A stretch of DNA of 64,000 bases from Azospirillum oleiclasticum (GCF_013423485.1 NZ_JABFFR010000003.1:372001-436000), one strand, 5' to 3'. Positions 17,345 to 28,391 are shown, counted from the stretch's first letter. The notes: generated by a model from the sequence alone, not told the origin. Translations and numbers: made by a program.

Positions 17345-18253
17345 CTACGCGGTGTCGCCGCGGATATCCCGCCCGAGGGTCGCGCAAGCCTGACGCAGAC
17401 AGTCGCGCATCGCCTCGTGACTGCCCGACAGGCTGCGGTTCCGGCTCGTCAGGATCGCGATCGGAACCGGGATGCGTGGCTGGAAAGGCCGGCGCACCAG
17501 GCCGGGGAACTGCTCCCACGGGATCAGGCCGTCCACGATGGCGATCCCCAGCGCCTCTCGGACGAACGGCAGGGCGGTGATCGACACGTCGATCTCGATC
17601 GCCGGGGCGTAGGAAACGCCCTCAGCGTCCGCCGCTCCGGCCAGCAGCCGGGCGGGCAGCGTGTCGGCCCGGTAGGAGATCAGCGTCTCGTCCCCGATGT
17701 CGGCGAACCCGACACGGTCGAGGGCGGCCAGCCGGTGCCCCGCGGGCATGACGCAGACCAGCTCGGTGTGCCCCACCGTCTCCACGTCGATGTCGTGATG
17801 GGGCAGGTTGTTCATGGCGACGCCCAGCGACACGTCGCCGTTGCGCAGCATCTCGATGACGTTCATCACCGGCGCCACCAGCGACCGGACGACGATGTCG
17901 GGATGCGCCTCGCGGAAGGCGAGCAGGGCCTTCGGCACGATCGACATCGACGGCGGTGCGGAGGAGGCAAGCCGAACCAGCCCGGACCGGCCGTACCGCA
18001 TGTCCACGGTGCGCCGGCGCAAGGCTCCGAGCTCGGAGAAGATCCGTTCCGCCTCGGGATAAAGCTCCTCCGCCTGCTCGGTCGGCACCAGACGGCCGCG
18101 CACGCGGTTGAACAGCTTGAAACCGAGCTGGTCCTCGGCGTTGAGAAGGATCTGGCTCAAGGCCGGCTGCGAGATGTTCAGCATGGCGGCGGCACCCGTC
18201 ACCGTCCCGCAGCGCATGAGCATGCAGAAGACTTCCAGTTGACGCGCGCGCAT
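17345..18253 (-). CDS. LysR family transcriptional regulator
   Basis: A 302-residue regulator. The N-terminal winged helix is RQLEVFCMLMRCGTVTGAAA followed by NISQPALSQILLNAEDQLGFKLFNR, the standard LysR DNA-binding block. The rest is a periplasmic-binding-protein-like effector domain. It is divergent from the aldo/keto reductase and converges on the hydantoinase/oxidase operon. It could act at the T-N11-A boxes upstream of hyuA, at its own divergent region, or both; that is inferred from family habit and location. The start at 18253 gives the family-typical length. Confidence 0.92.
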   Translation of the reverse strand: MRARQLEVFCMLMRCGTVTGAAAMLNISQPALSQILLNAEDQLGFKLFNRVRGRLVPTEQAEELYPEAERIFSELGALRRRTVDMRYGRSGLVRLASSAPPSMSIVPKALLAFREAHPDIVVRSLVAPVMNVIEMLRNGDVSLGVAMNNLPHHDIDVETVGHTELVCVMPAGHRLAALDRVGFADIGDETLISYRADTLPARLLAGAADAEGVSYAPAIEIDVSITALPFVREALGIAIVDGLIPWEQFPGLVRRPFQPRIPVPIAILTSRNRSLSGSHEAMRDCLRQACATLGRDIRGDTA

Positions 18254-18362
18254 TCCCTGTCCCGACGATGTCCGCCCTCCGGTTATTAAGACGGCAGGGG
18301 TGGAGCGAGGCAACATGGTTCTGCACACCCGTCCCGCCCTTTGCCTGTGAAGGATCGCAGCA

Positions 18363-19196
18363 ATGACCGACCATTCCGCCACCTCCATCGCCGCCAAGGG
18401 TGCGATGATCCCGCAGATCGGCCTCGGCACCTGGGAGCTTGGCGGCCGGGTGCTGGCGGACGCCGTCGACGCCGCGGTCGCCGCCGGCTACCGCCATTTC
18501 GACACCGCACCCCGCTATGGGAACGAGGCCGAGCTGGGTGCGGCGCTGCGGGCCACGGGGCTGGCCCGCGACAGCCTCTTCATCACCACCAAGGTCTGGT
18601 ACACCGAGCTGTCGGCCCCCGCCCTGCGGCGGTCGGCCGAGACCAGCGTCGAGCGGCTGGGCCTCGGCCCGGTCGATCTGCTGCTGGTCCATTGGCCCAG
18701 CCCCGACGTCCCGCTGGAGGAGACGATGACGGCACTCCGCGAGGTCCGGCTGGGCGGGCTGACGCGCCACATCGGGGTGTCGAACTTCCCGGTCTCCCTG
18801 CTCGACCGCGCCGTCGCCCTGACCGACGGGGAGCTGGTCGCCAACCAATGCGAATACCACCCCCGGCTCGATCAGGCGGCGCTGATCCGCCGCTGCCGCC
18901 ACCACGGCCTCGCCTTCATCGCCTACGCACCGGTCGGGAATGGCCGGTTGCTCCAGGACCCGGTGATCGCGGCGCTGGCCCGGCGCCACGATCGCAGCCC
19001 CGCCCAGATCATCCTGCGCTGGCACGTCCAGCAAGGGGTGGCGGCGATCCCCCGGTCGACAAACCCGCGCCACATCGCCGAGAACATCGCCGTTACCGGC
19101 TTCGCGCTCGACGAGGCCGAGATGGCGGCGATCAGCGGGCTCGCGGTTCCCGACGGCCGCATCTTCGACCCGGCCTGGGTCACGGGCTGGGCGTGA
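18363..19196 (+). CDS. Aldo/keto reductase
   Basis: A 277-residue NADPH-dependent carbonyl reductase. The catalytic tetrad D47, Y52, K77 and H110 is intact (FDTAPRYGNE, TTKVWY, LVHWP). The end region IPRSTNPRHIAENI carries the usual cofactor-binding Ser/Arg residues. The size and QIGLGTWELGG start fit the AKR5-like bacterial 2,5-diketogluconate reductase group, but the substrate is unknown. It is divergent from the LysR gene, which may regulate it. Confidence 0.9.
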   Translation: MTDHSATSIAAKGAMIPQIGLGTWELGGRVLADAVDAAVAAGYRHFDTAPRYGNEAELGAALRATGLARDSLFITTKVWYTELSAPALRRSAETSVERLGLGPVDLLLVHWPSPDVPLEETMTALREVRLGGLTRHIGVSNFPVSLLDRAVALTDGELVANQCEYHPRLDQAALIRRCRHHGLAFIAYAPVGNGRLLQDPVIAALARRHDRSPAQIILRWHVQQGVAAIPRSTNPRHIAENIAVTGFALDEAEMAAISGLAVPDGRIFDPAWVTGWA

Positions 19197-19219
19197 GCCG
19201 GGATGTCCACCTCCGCCGG

Positions 19220-20125
19220 TCAGCCGAGCGCCTGGCTGACCAGCCCGAAGGTGACGGGCCGGCCGGGGCCGCGCGTGGCGGGATCGACGAAGCAGCTCAC
19301 CCCGAGCGACATGGTGAGCACCGTGTCGTAAACCGGCAGGCCGGACTGGGTGAGAAACGACGGGAACGCGCCCTCGTCCAGATGGGTGTCGAGCCGCAGG
19401 AAGCGGCCATCGAGTTCGGCCACGAACGGTGCCACGACGGCGATGGCGTCCTCGTCCGACGCGGCCACCACCGGGCCGACGACGTGGCCGCGGCCGAACG
19501 GGCGGCACAGGGCGAACGCCTCCAGCACCCCGTCGCGGAAGACGCCGAGGCCCTGCGAATGGCCGTACAGCCGCCCCAGCAGGCCAGCGCGGCACACACC
19601 GAAGGCGCGCGCATCCAGCGCGGTCGCGGCATCGCGATCGGCGGCCTCGAGCCGGCGCAGGACCGCGCCGTCGGGCACCAGCGGGGGCACCGCCGGCCGC
19701 CTCGCCTCACCCTGGCGCTGATAGACCGTCTTCTCCGGCACGAAACCCAGCGAGAGGTAGAGGCGCCGCGCCGCGCGGGTGGCGCTCAGCCGGAACGCCG
19801 ACCGGCCGGACTCGGCCAGCACACGCCGCATCAGCCAGTCGCCGACACCCAGCGTCTGCAGGCGCGGCGACGTGACGGTCATGCCCACCGTGGCGAAAGT
19901 CGGGTCATGGGCGAACCACATCGCCGATCCGAGGACTCGGTCGATCTCGTCGAGCGCCACGAACCCACGGCCGAAGTCGCGCAGGAACTGCCAGTCCTCG
20001 GCCCGGTGCGGCCAGCCGACGGACATCGTCAGCGCGTGCAGACTTGCCAAATCCACCTCGAGGATGTCGGCCAAACGCACCTCGAAGGCGTCGACCGCCA
20101 GCGATTCCGGTGCGGTGCTGTCCAT
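19220..20125 (-). CDS. Double-GNAT N-acetyltransferase
   Basis: A 301-residue protein with two GNAT-like halves. The first (about residues 10-140) has the acetyl-CoA region VGMTVTSPRLQTLGVGDWLM and the LYLSLGFVPEKTV beta-bulge. The second (about 160-290) contains FGRGHVVGPVVAASDEDAIA and matches the C-terminal GNAT-like domain seen in YitI-like proteins. It has a full-length paralogue in this window at 29366-30223, with the same order and a similar last segment (SQALG versus SQAFG). The start at 20125 has GGAGGAGGAG just upstream. Substrate unknown. Confidence 0.82.
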   Translation of the reverse strand: MDSTAPESLAVDAFEVRLADILEVDLASLHALTMSVGWPHRAEDWQFLRDFGRGFVALDEIDRVLGSAMWFAHDPTFATVGMTVTSPRLQTLGVGDWLMRRVLAESGRSAFRLSATRAARRLYLSLGFVPEKTVYQRQGEARRPAVPPLVPDGAVLRRLEAADRDAATALDARAFGVCRAGLLGRLYGHSQGLGVFRDGVLEAFALCRPFGRGHVVGPVVAASDEDAIAVVAPFVAELDGRFLRLDTHLDEGAFPSFLTQSGLPVYDTVLTMSLGVSCFVDPATRGPGRPVTFGLVSQALG

Positions 20126-20439
20126 GCTCCTCCTCCCGCTCACTTCGTCACGGACGGGGCCGGACGCCCCGGCCGGACACGCGCTCCGACCGGCGCAGCC
20201 CTACCGTGTGGTCCCGTGCAAGACTAGACGACGAACCGCCGCACAAAGCGCCGCCGGCCATCCCGCCCGCACAACAATCAACCATATCCCCGGCGCATTC
20301 AGCACGGAATGACGGACGCTCCCGCTAAGATCATGACGACCGGCGCCGCCGCATCGCCCGCCGTCGCCACCCACCACCGCCACCGCCCGCCCTGCGGATT
20401 CGTCCGCGGGGACTCGTTCCTTCCGCCCGAGGCATGCCA
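20126..20439. other. Gene-free gap between a GNAT gene and the M20 deacylase operon
   Basis: I see no convincing gene here. It must hold the divergent promoters. The only structure noted is the dyad CATTC-N6-GAATG (20296-20311), which could be an operator for the deacylase operon. Confidence 0.4.
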
Positions 20440-21564
20440 ATGACGGTGATCGACATCCTGGAGCGCCTGGTCGCCGTCCCGTCGGTGGTCGGAACCCCGA
20501 ACCATGCCATCGTGGACGGCATCCGGGCGATCCTGGCGGAGGCCGGTGCCCGCGTGCACATCCTGCCGGGGCCGGAGGGCGACCGCTCCAACCTGTTCGC
20601 CACCATCGGGCCGGCCATGGTGCCGGGCTATGTGCTGTCCGGGCACATGGATGTGGTTCCCGCCGGCGAAGCCGGGTGGACCGGCGACCCGTTCCGGCTG
20701 CGCGCCGAGGACGACCGGCTCTATGGCCGCGGCACGTCGGACATGAAAGGCTTCATCGCGGCGGCTCTCGCGGCCCTGCCAGCCCTGACGGCGGCACCGC
20801 TCGCCCGCCCCATCCATATGGCCTTCACCTACGACGAGGAGGCCGGCTGCCAGGGTGCCCCACACCTGCTGCCGCATCTGCCGGCGCTGTGCGCGCCGCC
20901 GCTGGGCGTCATCGTCGGGGAGCCGAGCGGCCTGCGCGCCATCCGCGCCCACAAGGGCAAGGCCGCCGCCCGCCTCACCATCCAGGGACGGGCCGGCCAC
21001 TCCTCCCGTCCCGATCAGGGGCTGAACGCCATCCACGCCATGTCCCTAGCCCTGTCCGGCGCCGTCGCGGAGGCCGAACGGCTGACCGCGGGGCCGCTGG
21101 ACGCGGTCTTCGAGCCACCCTGCTCCACCCTTCAGGTCGGCACCATCCGCGGTGGGCAGGCCGTCAACGTCATCCCCGACAGCTGCACCGCCGAGTTGGA
21201 GGCACGGGCGATCGCCGGGGTCGATCCCGCCGCCCTGCTGGCGCCGGTGCGGCGCGCGGCGGAACGGCTGAGCGAGCAGGGATTCACCGTGGAGTGGACC
21301 GGGACGAGCGCCTACCCCGCCCTGTCCCTGCCCGCCGCCTCGCCCCTGGCGCTGCTTCTGGAGGAATTGACCGGGCAGACACCCCTGGCAGCCGTCAGCT
21401 ACGGCACGGAAGCCGGCCTGTACCAGACCACCGGGGTGGACGCCATCATCTGCGGCCCCGGCGACATCGCGCGCGCCCACCGCCCCGACGAATACATCCT
21501 GACCGGGGAGCTGCTGGCCTGCCAGTCCATGATCGAGCGGCTCGGCGCCCGCTGCCGGCTGTGA
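20440..21564 (+). CDS. M20 family metallohydrolase, acetylornithine deacetylase (ArgE)-like
   Basis: A 374-residue di-zinc amidohydrolase. The metal ligands are visible in order: [36 protein letters not shown] and the C-terminal [11 protein letters not shown]. The lid domain starts around [20 protein letters not shown]. It most resembles ArgE-type N-acetyl-amino-acid deacetylases, but its place at the head of a catabolic run suggests it frees the amino group of an acylated substrate rather than making arginine. The ATG at 20440 has GAGG seven bases upstream, so it is preferred over the ATG at 20434. Confidence 0.88.
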   Translation: MTVIDILERLVAVPSVVGTPNHAIVDGIRAILAEAGARVHILPGPEGDRSNLFATIGPAMVPGYVLSGHMDVVPAGEAGWTGDPFRLRAEDDRLYGRGTSDMKGFIAAALAALPALTAAPLARPIHMAFTYDEEAGCQGAPHLLPHLPALCAPPLGVIVGEPSGLRAIRAHKGKAAARLTIQGRAGHSSRPDQGLNAIHAMSLALSGAVAEAERLTAGPLDAVFEPPCSTLQVGTIRGGQAVNVIPDSCTAELEARAIAGVDPAALLAPVRRAAERLSEQGFTVEWTGTSAYPALSLPAASPLALLLEELTGQTPLAAVSYGTEAGLYQTTGVDAIICGPGDIARAHRPDEYILTGELLACQSMIERLGARCRL

Positions 21565-21613
21565 CCGCCGGCCCGCACCCCCAAACCGATCGCGTCCAGC
21601 CGATGAGGAACCG

Positions 21614-22537
<924 letters not shown>

Positions 22538-22585
22538 CCCGTTTCCGCATCAATGTCCGCCCGCATCATTGTCAGAAGGCCCATC

Positions 22586-22939
22586 ATGCCCCTGCTCAAG
22601 ACCATCGACACCGCCCCGTCCTTCGCCCCGCGCTTGTCCGAGCCGGCCCCGGACCGGCTGATCGCCGGCTCGCCCGCCTTCAGGACCTGGGCGCAGGACG
22701 ACGCCCGCGACGGCACCGTGCGCACCGGCGTGTGGGAAGCCACACCCGGCGAGACCCGCTCGATCAAGGGCGAGACCTTCGAGTTCTGCCACATCCTGTC
22801 CGGTGTGGTGGAGATCACGCCCGACGGCGGTGCCCCGGTGATCTACCGGGCCGGCGACAGCTTCGTCATGAAGCCCGGCTTCCTCGGCGTGTGGAAGACC
22901 ATCGAGACCGTCCGCAAGATCTACGTCACCGTGGGGTGA
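22586..22939 (+). CDS. Cupin domain protein (DUF861/COG3450 type)
   Basis: A 117-residue single-domain cupin. The two conserved beta motifs are visible as GEFEFCHILSGVVEI-like (TFEFCHILSGVVEITPDGG) and YRAGDSFVMKPGFLGVW. Metal-binding His and Glu are partly present. Proteins of this group accompany amino acid and polyamine breakdown operons, often next to aldehyde dehydrogenases or PuuB-type oxidases, as here, but no reaction is established. The start at 22586 follows AAGG. The gene lies inside the six-gene catabolic run. Confidence 0.82.
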   Translation: MPLLKTIDTAPSFAPRLSEPAPDRLIAGSPAFRTWAQDDARDGTVRTGVWEATPGETRSIKGETFEFCHILSGVVEITPDGGAPVIYRAGDSFVMKPGFLGVWKTIETVRKIYVTVG

Positions 22940-22999
22940 TGCCCGGAGACCGCCGCCCCCCGGCCCGCCGGCCGGGACACCGCCGTTCGAGGATGCGCG

Positions 23000-24463
23000 A
23001 TGACCCTGAGCTTCGATCCCGACCATCTGCCGTTTCCCGCCGGGCATCTCATCGGGGACCGCCTGATCCCGGCGGGTGACGGCATCGGCATGCACCGCCC
23101 GTCCGACGGGCGGGCCTACGCCGACTGTCCCGTCGCCTCCGCCGACCTCGTCGATGAGGCGGTGTCCACCGCCCGCGCGGCCCTGAAGGCCAGCAATTGG
23201 GGCACGGTCCGTCCGCGCGAACGCACCCGCGCGCTGCATCGCTGGGCCGACCTGATCGAGGCGGAGGCGGAGACGCTTGCCAAGGTGGAGGCGCTGTCCT
23301 CGACCCGCCCAGTCGGCCAGCTCGTCGCCGGCGACATCGCAGTGACCGCCGAGCAGATACGCTTCTTCGCCGAGCTGGCCGACAAGGAAGGCGGCGCCCT
23401 CGCCCCCACCGACGATGACAGCCTGGGCATGACCATCACCGAACCCTACGGGGTGGTCGGCGCCATCACGCCCTGGAACTTCCCGCTGTCCATGGCCGGC
23501 TGGAAGCTCGCGCCGGCGCTGGCCGCCGGCAACGCGGTGGTGCTGAAGCCGTCGGAGATGACGCCCTTCTCCACCGTCCTGATGGCGCAGCTCGCCATCC
23601 GGGCGGGGCTGCCGGCAGGCCTGATCAACGTCGTGCTGGGCGATGGCCCGACGACCGGGGCGGCGATCACCGGCCATCCGGAGATCGCCAAGATCAGCTT
23701 CACCGGATCGACCGCGGCGGGATCGGCCATCATGGCCAACATCGCCCGCAGCGGCGTCAAGCCGATGACGCTGGAGCTGGGCGGCAAGAGCCCGCAGATC
23801 GTCTTCGCCGACGCCGACCTGCCCCAGGCCGCCGCGGCCATCGCCACCAGCATCCTGTCGAACGCCGGGCAGGCCTGCGTCGCCGGCTCCCGCCTGCTGG
23901 TCGAGGAGGATGCCGCCGAGCCGCTGGTCGCGATGATCCTGACCCACATGCGGGCCGTGCGCCCCGGCCCCACCTGGGACGAGGCCACCCGCTATTCGCC
24001 CATCGTCTCGGAACGCCAGCGCCAGCGCATCCACGCCATCGTCACGGCGGCCATCGAGGCGGGCGCGGACTGCCTGACCGGCGGTGCGGCGATGGAGAGC
24101 GCCGGCTATTTCTACGCCCCGACCCTGCTGGCCGGGGTGGACCAGCGGTCCCCCGCGGTGGTGGAGGAGATCTTCGGGCCGGTGCTGACCGTGCAAACCT
24201 TCGTCGAGGAGGAGGAGGCGGTCGCCTTGGCCGACCACCCGATCTATGGCCTGTGCGCCGGCCTCTACTCCCGCGACCTGTCGCGCGCGCTGCGCATCAC
24301 CCGCCGGCTCCAGACCGGCACCGTGTGGGTGAACCGCTACGGCCGTTCGCGCGACCACATCCTGCCGACCGGCGGCTACAAGCGCTCCGGCATCGGCAAG
24401 GATCTCGGCCGCGAGGCGTACCACGCCAACCGGCGCAGCAAGAGCGTGCTGATCGGCCTGTGA
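23000..24463 (+). CDS. Aldehyde dehydrogenase family protein
   Basis: A 487-residue NAD(P)-dependent aldehyde dehydrogenase. The oxyanion Asn N160 (TPWNFP), general base E259 (LELGGKS) and catalytic C293 (NAGQACVAGSR) are intact. Family members oxidise amino-aldehydes or hydroxy-aldehydes to acids; the substrate is not clear from sequence. It shares its operon with a second ALDH two genes downstream, which suggests two aldehyde steps in one pathway or two substrates. The start is 60 bases after the cupin stop. Confidence 0.9.
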   Translation: MTLSFDPDHLPFPAGHLIGDRLIPAGDGIGMHRPSDGRAYADCPVASADLVDEAVSTARAALKASNWGTVRPRERTRALHRWADLIEAEAETLAKVEALSSTRPVGQLVAGDIAVTAEQIRFFAELADKEGGALAPTDDDSLGMTITEPYGVVGAITPWNFPLSMAGWKLAPALAAGNAVVLKPSEMTPFSTVLMAQLAIRAGLPAGLINVVLGDGPTTGAAITGHPEIAKISFTGSTAAGSAIMANIARSGVKPMTLELGGKSPQIVFADADLPQAAAAIATSILSNAGQACVAGSRLLVEEDAAEPLVAMILTHMRAVRPGPTWDEATRYSPIVSERQRQRIHAIVTAAIEAGADCLTGGAAMESAGYFYAPTLLAGVDQRSPAVVEEIFGPVLTVQTFVEEEEAVALADHPIYGLCAGLYSRDLSRALRITRRLQTGTVWVNRYGRSRDHILPTGGYKRSGIGKDLGREAYHANRRSKSVLIGL

Positions 24464-24487
24464 CCGGGCCAAGGGAGGAAGGACACC

Positions 24488-25531
24488 ATGACGAGCCATT
24501 CCATCGCCGTGATCAAGGGTGACGGCATCGGTGCCGCGGTCATCGACGCCGCGTGGGAGGTGTTGCAAGCCGTCGCCAAGGGGTCGGGCTTCGCGCTGCA
24601 CGACACCGCCTTCCCGTGGTCCTGCGACCATTATCTGGAGACCGGCGCCATGATGCCGGCGGACGGCATCGACACGCTGCGCCGCTTCGACGCGATCCTG
24701 CTGGGCGCCGTCGGCTGGCCGGCGAAGGTGCCGGACGCGGTGTCGCTGCACGGGCTGCTGCTGCCGATCCGCAAGGCCTTCGACCAGTACGCCAACGTGC
24801 GCCCGCACCGGCTGCTGCCGGGTGTGCAGGGGCCGCTGCGGACGGACCGGTTCGACATCCTGTGCGTCCGCGAGAACACCGAGGGCGAATACGCCGGGGC
24901 CGGCGGGCGCATCCATGTGGGCACTCCGCACGAGGTGGCGGTGGAGACCGGGATCTTCACCCGCCGGGGCGTGGAGCGGATCCTGCGTTTCGCCTTCACC
25001 CAGGCGCGGAAGCGGCGCGGCAAGCTGGCCTCGGTCACCAAGTCGAACGCGCAGAAGCACTCCATGGTCTTCTGGGACGAGATCACCCGGCAGCTCGCCG
25101 CCGAGCACCCGGATGTGGAGGTGACCTCCTACCATGTCGATGCCATGGCGGCGCGCATGGTGACGGCGCCGGAAAGCCTGGACGTGGTGGTCGCCTCCAA
25201 CCTGTTCGGCGACATCCTGACCGACCTGGGGGCGGCCATCCAGGGTGGCCTGGGCTTCGCCGCCTCCGCCAACCTCAACCCCGAGCGCGGCGCCCCGTCG
25301 ATGTTCGAGCCGGTGCACGGCTCGGCCCCCGACATCGCCCCGCTCGGCATCGCCAACCCCATCGCCGCCATCTGGTCGGGCGCCATGATGCTGGAGCATC
25401 TGGGCGAGACGGCCGCCGCCGAGCGGGTCATGGCGGCGCTCGCCGCCACCACGGCGCGCGGCATCGGCACGATCCCTGGCAAGGACCGCACGAACGCCAT
25501 CACCGCCGCCGTGCTGTCGGCGCTGTCCTGA
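24488..25531 (+). CDS. Isopropylmalate/tartrate dehydrogenase family protein (TtuC-like)
   Basis: A 347-residue beta-decarboxylating dehydrogenase. The start VIKGDGIG, the FDILCVRENTEGEYAGAGG segment, the catalytic Lys in VTKSNAQKHS and the metal-binding aspartates in VVVASNLFGDILTDL all fit. The closest relatives by motif are tartrate/D-malate dehydrogenases (TtuC/DmlA) rather than leucine-pathway LeuB. It would oxidise and decarboxylate a 2-hydroxy diacid using NAD. It lies between the two aldehyde dehydrogenases in the same direction. Confidence 0.88.
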   Translation: MTSHSIAVIKGDGIGAAVIDAAWEVLQAVAKGSGFALHDTAFPWSCDHYLETGAMMPADGIDTLRRFDAILLGAVGWPAKVPDAVSLHGLLLPIRKAFDQYANVRPHRLLPGVQGPLRTDRFDILCVRENTEGEYAGAGGRIHVGTPHEVAVETGIFTRRGVERILRFAFTQARKRRGKLASVTKSNAQKHSMVFWDEITRQLAAEHPDVEVTSYHVDAMAARMVTAPESLDVVVASNLFGDILTDLGAAIQGGLGFAASANLNPERGAPSMFEPVHGSAPDIAPLGIANPIAAIWSGAMMLEHLGETAAAERVMAALAATTARGIGTIPGKDRTNAITAAVLSALS

Positions 25532-25571
25532 CCCGCGGCCTCGACGCACCACGACCGAAGACCGGAGCATC

Positions 25572-27029
25572 ATGAAACAGGAACTGACCGATCCGACGCT
25601 GTTCGTCGAACAGGGGCTGATCGACGGGCGCTGGTGCGCCGCCGCCGCCGGCCGGACCATGCCGGTGACCGACCCGGCGACGCGCTCGACCATCGGCACC
25701 GTGCCCGACATGGACGGCGCCGACACCCGCGCCGCCATCGACGCCGCCGCCGCCGCCTTCCCCGCCTGGCGCCGCCGCACCCACGCCGAACGCGCGGCGC
25801 TGCTGGAAGCCTGGCACGGCCTGATGATCGCGCATCTGGAGGATCTCGCGCGCATCCTGACGGTCGAGCAGGGCAAGCCGCTCGACGAGGCGCGCGGCGA
25901 AATCCGCTACGGTGCCTCCTTCGTGAAGTGGTTCGCCGAGGAGGCGCGGCGCATCGGCGGCGGCACCATCCCCTCGCCCACCGCCGACCGCCGCATCGTC
26001 GTGCTGAAGGAGCCGGTGGGCGTCTGCGGGATCATCACGCCCTGGAACTTCCCCAACGCCATGATCACCCGCAAGGTGGCCCCGGCGCTGGCCGCCGGCT
26101 GCACCGTGGTGATCAAGCCGTCGGACTTCACGCCCTACTCCGCGCTGGCGCTGGGCGTGCTGGCCGAACGCGCCGGCATTCCCGCCGGCGTCGTCAACAT
26201 CGTCACCGGGCGGCCGGACGCCATCGGCCAGGAACTGCTGGCGAACGACAGCGTCCGCAAGATCTCCTTCACCGGCTCCACGCGGGTCGGTTCCCTGCTG
26301 ATGCGGGGCGCCGCCGACGGCATCAAGCGGCTGAGCCTGGAGCTGGGCGGCAACGCGCCCTTCATCGTGTTCGACGACGCCGATCTCGACGCCGCGGTCG
26401 AGGGCGCCATCGCGTCCAAGTTCCGCAACGGCGGCCAGACCTGCGTCTGCGCCAACCGCATCCTGGTCCAGGCCGGGGTGTACGAGGCGTTCCGGGACAA
26501 GCTGGTCGCCCGCGTCAACGCCATGACGGTGGGGCCGGGGCTGCGGCCGGGGGTGGCCATCGGGCCGATGATCAACGATGCGGCCATCGCCAAGATCCAC
26601 CGCCACATCGAGGATGCGCTCGCCAAGGGGGCCCGCGTCGCCTCCGCCGCCACGCCGGCGCCGGAGGGGCAGTTCGTGGCGCCCGTGGTGCTGACCGAGG
26701 TCACCACGGACATGCTTCTGGCCAGCGAGGAGACGTTCGGGCCGGTCGCCCCCCTGTTCCGCTTCGACACCGAGGAGGAGGCCATCGCCATCGCCAACGC
26801 CACGCCCTTCGGGCTGGCCGCCTATTTCTACACCCAGAGCCTGAAGCGGTCCTGGCGGGTGGCGGAGGCGCTGGAGGCGGGCATGATCGGGCTCAACACC
26901 GGCGCCATCTCGACCGAGGTCGCCCCCTTCGGCGGCGTCAAGCAATCGGGGCTCGGCCGCGAAGGGTCGCAGCTCGGCATCGAGGAGTATCTGGAGGTGA
27001 AGACCTTCCACATCGGCGGCCTGGACTGA
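25572..27029 (+). CDS. NAD(P)-dependent succinate-semialdehyde dehydrogenase-like ALDH
   Basis: A 485-residue aldehyde dehydrogenase with the SSADH (GabD) motif set: TVEQGKPLDEARGEI, N159 in TPWNFP, E257 in LELGGN and catalytic C291 in GGQTCVCANR. The extra cysteine two residues after the nucleophile is common in GabD enzymes. It would oxidise succinate semialdehyde or glutarate semialdehyde, the expected product of 4-aminobutyrate or putrescine breakdown. This fits the convergent PuuB-like oxidase and the class III aminotransferase nearby. It ends the six-gene run. Confidence 0.88.
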   Translation: MKQELTDPTLFVEQGLIDGRWCAAAAGRTMPVTDPATRSTIGTVPDMDGADTRAAIDAAAAAFPAWRRRTHAERAALLEAWHGLMIAHLEDLARILTVEQGKPLDEARGEIRYGASFVKWFAEEARRIGGGTIPSPTADRRIVVLKEPVGVCGIITPWNFPNAMITRKVAPALAAGCTVVIKPSDFTPYSALALGVLAERAGIPAGVVNIVTGRPDAIGQELLANDSVRKISFTGSTRVGSLLMRGAADGIKRLSLELGGNAPFIVFDDADLDAAVEGAIASKFRNGGQTCVCANRILVQAGVYEAFRDKLVARVNAMTVGPGLRPGVAIGPMINDAAIAKIHRHIEDALAKGARVASAATPAPEGQFVAPVVLTEVTTDMLLASEETFGPVAPLFRFDTEEEAIAIANATPFGLAAYFYTQSLKRSWRVAEALEAGMIGLNTGAISTEVAPFGGVKQSGLGREGSQLGIEEYLEVKTFHIGGLD

Positions 27030-27086
27030 CGCTGGCCGATTGGGGACGCGGCGCGGCCCGGTGGCCGGCGCCGCACCCCGCAAGGC

Positions 27087-28361
27087 TTACCGGATGCGGT
27101 CGAGCAGGCTGTAATAGAGACCCACCAGCGGCAGGAACCAGGGCTTGCCGAAATGGCCGGGCACCGCGGGCCAGGGCATGCCCTTCATCGGGTTGGCGTC
27201 GCCGCGCCCGAGGATCGCGTCGGCCAGCGTCATGCCGAGATGGGTGGAAAGCTGGGCGCCATGGCCGGAATAGCCCATGGCGAACCAGACGCCGTCGTGA
27301 TAGCCGGCGCGCGGGTAGCGGTCCTTTGTCATGTCCACCAGCCCGCCCCAGCAATAGTCGATGTCGACTCCGGCGAGCTGCGGGAAGAGGCGGGCGAGGT
27401 TCGCCCGCAGGATGGCGCCGCTGATCGCATCCGATGTCTGGTCGGAGGTCGCCGAGAAGCGCGCCCGGCCGCCGAAGATCAGCCGTCGGTCGGGCGACAG
27501 GCGGAAATAGTTGCCGATGTTCATCGAGGTGACGTAGGTGCGGTTGCCCGGCACCACCGCCGCGATCTCCTGATCGGTGAGCGGCCGGGTGGCGATGATG
27601 AAGCTGCCGACCGGAACGATCCGGCGCCGGAAATAGCCGAAATTCGGCGTGGTGTAGGCGCCGGTGGCGACAAGGACCTGGTTGGCGGTGACGGTGCCGC
27701 GGCCCGACACCAGCCGGTGCCGGTCGCCGTTGCGGGTCTGTTCGGTGACCGGCGCCCGTTCGTAGACCACGGCACCGTGGCGCCGTGCCGCCCCGGCCAG
27801 TCCGGCGGCGTAGCGGCCCATGTGCATCATGGCGCTCTTGCGCGACAGCATGGCCCCGAAGAAGGGCGAGCCGATCTCGGCCTTCAACGCCTCGGGCGTG
27901 AGCAGCGCGGTGTCGGGATCGACCTCGCGGTTCACCGCTTCGAAGTTGCGGGCGATGGCGTCGAAATGCCTCGGCTTGGAGGCCAGCTTCAGCTTGCCGG
28001 CGCGGCGGAAGTTGCAGTCGATGCCCTCCTCGGCGATCAACGCTTCCAGCGTGTCGATGGACTGGTCCAGCGCCCGGTAGAGCGCGATGGCCCGCTCCGT
28101 GCCCAGCTCCGCCTTGGCGGCCAGGAAGCTGTGCGCGAGGCCGTTGTTGAGATGGCCGCCGTTGCGCCCGGAGGCGCCGCTGCCGACCGTCCCGGCCTCC
28201 AGAACGACGACCCGCGCGCCGGCCTTCGCCAGCTGGCGCGCGGCGCCCAGCCCGGTGAACCCGCCGCCGATGACCGCGACGTCGTAATGGCCGGAGGCGT
28301 CCCCCTCGGCCCCGCCGGTGAAGGCGGGGGCCGTGTCGTGCCAATAGGACACGAACTTCAT
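27087..28361 (-). CDS. FAD-dependent oxidoreductase, gamma-glutamylputrescine oxidase (PuuB)-like
   Basis: A 424-residue DAO-fold flavoenzyme. The FAD motif is VAVIGGGFTGLGAARQLAKAG, followed by VVVLEAG and the PuuB-like GSGASGRNGGHLNNGLA. The C-terminal motif is GYSGHGAQLSTHLG. Enzymes of this group oxidise gamma-glutamylputrescine or related secondary amines to an aldehyde plus ammonia. The gene is convergent with the SSADH-like gene and is followed by a HAD gene on the same strand upstream. It probably supplies aldehyde for the ALDHs; this is context inference. Confidence 0.86.
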   Translation of the reverse strand: MKFVSYWHDTAPAFTGGAEGDASGHYDVAVIGGGFTGLGAARQLAKAGARVVVLEAGTVGSGASGRNGGHLNNGLAHSFLAAKAELGTERAIALYRALDQSIDTLEALIAEEGIDCNFRRAGKLKLASKPRHFDAIARNFEAVNREVDPDTALLTPEALKAEIGSPFFGAMLSRKSAMMHMGRYAAGLAGAARRHGAVVYERAPVTEQTRNGDRHRLVSGRGTVTANQVLVATGAYTTPNFGYFRRRIVPVGSFIIATRPLTDQEIAAVVPGNRTYVTSMNIGNYFRLSPDRRLIFGGRARFSATSDQTSDAISGAILRANLARLFPQLAGVDIDYCWGGLVDMTKDRYPRAGYHDGVWFAMGYSGHGAQLSTHLGMTLADAILGRGDANPMKGMPWPAVPGHFGKPWFLPLVGLYYSLLDRIR

Positions 28362-28391
28362 CGCGGAAATCCTTTCGTCACCCGTCGATCC